Below, piece after piece: positions 63,807-64,000 of a DNA stretch of 64,000 nucleotides. The stretch's first letter is position 1; each line of letters opens with the position of its first letter. The DNA is from Sphingobacterium haloxyli (lineage in GTDB: Bacteria; Bacteroidota; Bacteroidia; Sphingobacteriales; Sphingobacteriaceae). Below the pieces are notes generated by a model. That model was given only the letters and a program-made list of their open reading frames with translations. It had not been told where the DNA came from and made no database searches. The translations under genes and the position numbers were made by a program. Where the stretch lies: NCBI RefSeq assembly GCF_002980525.1, contig NZ_PVBQ01000005.1, positions 62,001 to 126,000 on the forward strand, given 5' to 3'.

Positions 63807-64000
63807 CTAGGAAATCAAAAGGAGGAAAGCGAATAGATAGGTGCCGAAAGATTTAAGGCTAGAACGTAAAATCTTCAGCGCAGCAGAGATATGCCCTTCG
63901 ACGGTATGTTTGGAAATATCCATCTCCTGCGCTATTTCAGCGTATGACATGCTGTTTTCCCGACTTAATTCAAAGGCTTTCCTTCTTTGGGGGGAGAGCT
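63807..64000 (-). CDS. ECF sigma factor, 5' part outside window
   Basis: C-terminal 63 residues visible. The frame reads LSPQRRKAFELSRENSMSYA, EIAQEMDISKHTVEGHISAA and LKILRSSLKSFGTYLFAFLL before TAG at 63809-63807. This is sigma region 4 with its helix-turn-helix, close to the sigma factor at 21251. The hydrophobic tail (YLFAFLLLIS) parallels that of the other sigma factor. It is the regulator of the FecR/TonB-receptor operon behind it. Confidence 0.9.
   Translation of the reverse strand, partial: LSPQRRKAFELSRENSMSYAEIAQEMDISKHTVEGHISAALKILRSSLKSFGTYLFAFLLLIS

Noticed and set aside
1..64000. CRISPR arrays, tRNA or rRNA genes, insertion sequences, prophage
   Set aside because: No spaced repeat array, cloverleaf, rRNA motif, transposase, integrase or phage structural gene was recognised.

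Overview
The window looks like a chromosomal segment of a Bacteroidota bacterium, most likely a soil or water Sphingobacteriales relative (Pedobacter/Sphingobacterium/Parapedobacter type). The evidence is two ECF-sigma/FecR/TonB-receptor modules, a SusC/SusD pair, lipoprotein signal peptides on many proteins, several TAnnTTTG-type -7 boxes, and an ImuA-ImuB-DnaE2 cassette next to an S24 repressor. I saw no phage, insertion sequence, CRISPR array, rRNA or tRNA. The genus call is inference.

Layout. 1-314: start of a TlpA/thioredoxin-like gene cut by the window edge. 407-6705: error-prone translesion cassette imuA-imuB-dnaE2, divergent from a LexA-like HTH-S24 repressor; two palindromic operators lie between them. 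6787-8907: S66 LD-carboxypeptidase, a metallo-beta-lactamase-fold hydrolase and a truncated response regulator. 9053-21859: an ECF-sigma/FecR-controlled SusCD locus that also encodes a DUF218 (YdcF-like) protein, a DUF5689 lipoprotein, a secreted glycerophosphodiester phosphodiesterase and two secreted proteins of unknown role. 21931-26571: decayed SPW gene copy, GH13 lipoprotein, two tandem YetF/DUF421 membrane proteins with zinc ribbons, and a baeRF-family protein. 26817-36433: a complete ferric-siderophore uptake operon (TonB receptor, DUF4374 lipoprotein, two permeases, ATPase, binding protein, siderophore-interacting reductase) with a divergent AraC regulator. 36588-43363: stress and housekeeping genes (Mn-catalase, AI-2E-type permease, DUF5694, SPW protein, a small acidic protein, SRPBCC, AlkD-like, NRDE and DinB-like proteins). 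43641-48875: a type-I-secretion-like ABC/HlyD/TolC operon with a strikingly degenerate ATPase domain, then a YkuD lipoprotein whose catalytic Cys is Ser. 49037-64000: a second ECF-sigma/FecR system controlling a tight seven-gene operon of two TonB receptors, two DUF4397-like lipoproteins and three fasciclin lipoproteins.

Items most worth a second look are: (a) plus-strand intrinsic terminators in the leaders of both FecR-adjacent TonB-receptor genes, which suggest antisense small RNAs of the kind known for Bacteroides PULs; (b) a two-hairpin repeat of about 68 bp present twice, once just past the last gene of each ECF-controlled operon; (c) the degenerate ABC exporter; (d) the phosphodiesterase-containing SusCD locus; (e) the fasciclin/DUF4397 operon without SusD.
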